Shown here: positions 62,068 to 64,000 of the stretch, piece after piece
How the letters are laid out: each line of letters starts with the position of its first letter
Numbering within the stretch: the first letter of the stretch is position 1
NCBI RefSeq assembly: GCF_009466385.1
Contig: NZ_WIAQ01000017.1
Coordinates: 23,415-87,414, forward strand
Reading direction: 5' to 3'
DNA from: Peribacillus tepidiphilus
Lineage (GTDB): Bacteria > Bacillota > Bacilli > Bacillales > DSM-1321
DNA length: 64,000 nucleotides
The notes under the pieces: generated by a model
The model's database searches: none
Told to the model about the DNA's origin: nothing
The model's input: the letters and a program-made list of their open reading frames with translations, nothing else
Translations under genes and position numbers: made by a program

Positions 62068-63258
62068 ATGAGAGAAAAGTACAAGAACTTCGAAACGGCA
62101 GTGATCCATGAAGGTTATGACTCACAAGTACATTTAGGAAGCCTCTCCACACCATTATTTCAAACTTCTACTTTTACTTTTGAAACAGCGGAGCAGGGGG
62201 AAAGAAGATTCGCTGGAATGGAAGATGGATACATTTATTCACGGTTAGGAAATCCAACGGTAAAAGTTTTAGAGCAGCGGATTGCAGCTTTGGAAAACGG
62301 TGGAGCCGGACTTGCCTTCGGTTCGGGAATGGCTGCGGTATCAGCCGTCCTGTTTGCTCTGACAAATGCAAATGACCATATTCTTTGCTCGCAGGGGCTA
62401 TATGGCTGTACATTCGGTTTACTTAAATTGTTGAAAGAAAAATACCAGATTACTCATGATTTTAGCGGTATGGAAACAGAAGAAAAGATTCGTAGTGCTA
62501 TTAAGCCTGAAACAGCCTGTATTTATGTAGAGACGCCTATTAATCCAACAATGAAGCTGATAGACTTGGAAATGGTTGCGAGTATTGCAAAGGAATATAA
62601 CATTCCGGTAGTGGTCGACAATACATTTTCTACCCCATACCTACAGCGACCTCTAGATTTAGGATGTGACATTGTCCTTCATAGTGCCACAAAGTATATT
62701 TGTGGACATGGAGATGTAGTGGCTGGACTTGTCGTTGGAAAGAAAGATTTTATTAGCAGAATGGCAATGACGACACAAAAGGATATCGGCGGCATACTTT
62801 CCCCATTTGATGCATGGTTGTTATTAAGAGGATTAAAAACGCTTCCTGTACGCATGGACCGACATTCCTACAATGCTCAAAAATTAGTTGGAAAACTTAA
62901 AAAACATCCGGCTATTAACCGTGTCTTTTATCCTTTGGATCGCAAGCATAAGGAATACAAGATTGCTAAGAAGCAAATGAAACAAGGCGGAGGACTCATT
63001 TCCTTTGAGATAAAAGGGCATAAAGAGGACGCTCAAAGATTCCTTAATGAATTAAAGCTAATCAAAATTGCCGTCAGCTTAGGTGATGCAGAAAGCTTAA
63101 TCCAGCACCCAGCAACCATGACACATGCAGTCGTTCCCAAAGAAGAACGACAACAAATGGGAATAACTGACCAACTGATTCGTCTTTCTGTCGGACTAGA
63201 AGCTTGGGAAGATATTTGGGCGGATTTAGAAGAAGGGTTGAAGGTTTTGGAAAATTAA
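62068..63258 (+). CDS. Methionine gamma-lyase (PLP enzyme)
   Basis: The 396-residue Cys/Met-metabolism PLP enzyme has LHSATKYICGHGD with the PLP lysine Lys209, Asp184 in VVVDN, and YSRLGNPTVKVLE at the active site. Cys114 in LYGCTFGLLK is at the place of the cysteine characteristic of methionine gamma-lyase (Cys116 in Pseudomonas), which cystathionine lyases and synthases usually lack. It would cleave methionine to methanethiol, 2-oxobutyrate and ammonia. AAAGAGGAG precedes the ATG. It is monocistronic. Confidence 0.85.
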   Translation: MREKYKNFETAVIHEGYDSQVHLGSLSTPLFQTSTFTFETAEQGERRFAGMEDGYIYSRLGNPTVKVLEQRIAALENGGAGLAFGSGMAAVSAVLFALTNANDHILCSQGLYGCTFGLLKLLKEKYQITHDFSGMETEEKIRSAIKPETACIYVETPINPTMKLIDLEMVASIAKEYNIPVVVDNTFSTPYLQRPLDLGCDIVLHSATKYICGHGDVVAGLVVGKKDFISRMAMTTQKDIGGILSPFDAWLLLRGLKTLPVRMDRHSYNAQKLVGKLKKHPAINRVFYPLDRKHKEYKIAKKQMKQGGGLISFEIKGHKEDAQRFLNELKLIKIAVSLGDAESLIQHPATMTHAVVPKEERQQMGITDQLIRLSVGLEAWEDIWADLEEGLKVLEN

Positions 63259-63272
63259 AGAAAATAAATCAT

Positions 63273-63299
63273 GTGTGCAAAGTCATTGCACACCTTTTA
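63273..63299 (+). terminator. Terminator after the methionine gamma-lyase gene
   Basis: GTGTGCAA and TTGCACAC pair over 5 nt, followed by CTTTT. Confidence 0.8.
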
Positions 63300-63300
63300 A

Positions 63301-63504
63301 TATGGACGTTGTACAGCTCCCTTTTTACAAGGAAGCGAAGGTAATGAAAGCCAATCCGGAGATGAATTTGACTTAGCAGTTGATTGGATTGTGACAGAAA
63401 AAGGAGTCATTAATGAAATAAGAAAAGCACATACCATTAGCAAACATTTGTCAAGATTAATTTTTTTGAGAAATATTATAGAAAAACATAGTTTTTTGTT
63501 ATAA
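63301..63504 (+). pseudogene. Unrecognised 67-codon open frame without a start
   Basis: Between a TAA at 63298-63300 and a TAA at 63502-63504 the frame reads plausibly as protein: LQGSEGNESQSGDEFDLA, VDWIVTEKGVINEIRKAH, then a more hydrophobic end. There is no start codon with a ribosome-binding site. It is probably a decayed 3' fragment; family unknown. Confidence 0.3.
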
Positions 63505-63505
63505 T
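63497..63505 (+). promoter_or_regulatory. Extended -10 promoter of the thiamin operon
   Basis: TGTTATAAT is an extended -10 (TGn plus a perfect TATAAT), about 30 bp before the TPP aptamer. The -35 position reads TTATAG, which is weak. Confidence 0.6.
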
Positions 63506-63531
63506 GTAAGAGAATAAGTTCATATGTCTGA

Positions 63532-63626
63532 AACATGTAGGGGAGCCGGTGTTGCCGGCTGAGATTGCATCCGTTAAGATGCTGACTCTTTGAACCTGAT
63601 CTGGATGATACCAGCGGAGGGAACAT
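63532..63626 (+). ncRNA. TPP riboswitch (THI box)
   Basis: GGGGAGCC, the hairpin GGTGTTGCCGGCTGAGA, then CTGACTCTTTGAACCTGATC, TGGATGATACCAGCGGAGGG and AACA follow the THI-box consensus, including CTGAGA and the ACCTGATCTGG..ATGATACCAGCG.AGGGAA core. TPP binding would favour the terminator at 63653-63683 and shut off the downstream thiamin-precursor uptake gene. Confidence 0.95.
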
Positions 63627-63652
63627 ATTCTAACTATCTTAGTATGTATGTT

Positions 63653-63683
63653 AACGTCCGAGAGATCATCGGGCGTTTTTTAT
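63653..63683 (+). terminator. TPP riboswitch terminator
   Basis: AACGTCCGA pairs with TCGGGCGTT, followed by TTTTATTTT, between aptamer and gene. Confidence 0.85.
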
Positions 63684-63753
63684 TTTCCTAAGATTTCTTT
63701 GGTACGTCTCCTTTCTTTCAGCATGTGACACAATACATACAAAGGAGGAATTT

Positions 63754-64000
63754 ATGATGAAGAAGTTGTTGTCTGTATTACTGGTAATGTTTCTTTTAGC
63801 TGGATGTGGCGGAAAAGAATCTTCCAAAGCTCCAAAGGAAGAGAGCAAGGAGTTGAAGAAAGTGTCCGTCGTGTTAGATTGGACACCGAATACCAACCAT
63901 ACCGGATTATATGTTGCAAAAGAGAAAGGCTACTTTGAAGAGCAGGGTTTGGATGTTGAGATTATCATGCCAGGTGAAACGGGGGCAGATCAACTGGTTG
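63754..64000 (+). CDS. thiY: ThiY-like thiamin-precursor binding lipoprotein (cut by window end)
   Basis: Only the first 82 codons are present. A signal peptide ends in FLLAGC (lipobox), followed by the NMT1/THI5-like start [20 protein letters not shown] and [17 protein letters not shown]. In Bacillus such proteins bind formylaminopyrimidine or a related thiamin pyrimidine for the ThiXYZ transporter. The TPP riboswitch directly upstream supports this. AAAGGAGG precedes two adjacent ATGs (63754 and 63757); the second has the better 8-nt spacing. Confidence 0.9.
   Translation, partial: MMKKLLSVLLVMFLLAGCGGKESSKAPKEESKELKKVSVVLDWTPNTNHTGLYVAKEKGYFEEQGLDVEIIMPGETGADQLV

Noticed and set aside
63297..63626. 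Minus-strand ORF of 109 codons
   Set aside because: It lies antisense to the TPP riboswitch and its promoter and has no start signals.

Overview
The window looks like chromosome from a low-GC, endospore-forming Bacillaceae (Bacillus in the broad sense). Signs of this are strong GGAGG-type ribosome-binding sites with ATG/GTG/TTG starts, T-tailed intrinsic terminators, CcpA cre-like boxes, SAM-I (S-box), TPP (THI-box) and yybP-ykoY riboswitches, a YhcN/YlaJ-type sporulation lipoprotein, and a mannitol operon in the order mtlA-mtlR-mtlF-mtlD. There are no rRNA or tRNA genes, no complete insertion sequence and no CRISPR array.

Layout. 1-4325 is an accessory patch: a small XRE regulator, then three minus-strand polymorphic-toxin remnants, each with its probable immunity gene (LHH nuclease tip of an RHS protein plus an unknown protein; a 5'-truncated GH-E nuclease tip plus an ankyrin protein; another toxin tip plus a SUKH protein). 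4399-9808 is the mannitol PTS operon. 9933-18469 holds a 20-codon ORF, an MFS exporter, an RsmF-type methyltransferase, an amino acid permease, a chemoreceptor and a TerC-family protein behind a yybP-ykoY riboswitch. 19083-23964 is a three-gene McrBC-like cluster: a coiled-coil protein, an AAA+ ATPase and a DUF2357-like PD-(D/E)XK nuclease. It is the best candidate for an under-described defence system. 24227-28415 is mixed core genes. 28503-32635 is a ribose-type ABC transporter behind a SAM riboswitch, which suggests a methionine-salvage sugar such as methylthioribose. 32877-38120 carries an EamA transporter, a DUF1232 protein, a thiosulfate-uptake-like YeeE/TusA pair, an array of eighteen exact 52-bp units, and an L,D-transpeptidase. 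38354-40796 is a polar amino acid ABC transporter. 40954-52927 includes a GNAT protein, an AmhX-type amidohydrolase, aspartokinase, a heterodimeric ABC exporter behind a palindromic operator, an oxidoreductase, a LysM-3D protein and BrnQ. 53106-57149 is the trehalose PTS operon with two TreR operators and a perfect cre. 57431-63258 has PutP, a sensor kinase, a YfmL-type helicase and a methionine gamma-lyase. The window ends inside a thiY-like gene behind a TPP riboswitch.

Two families of non-coding repeats stand out. One is a structured element of about 153 bp, with two full copies, one 154-bp copy and one 94-bp remnant. Each copy sits in or beside an intergenic hairpin; at two loci the whole hairpin is duplicated on both sides of the element, and one of those loci is the expression platform of the SAM riboswitch. 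The other is a single 186-bp element with terminal inverted repeats. No searches could be run, so family assignments rest on motifs, domain order, lengths and recalled family features.
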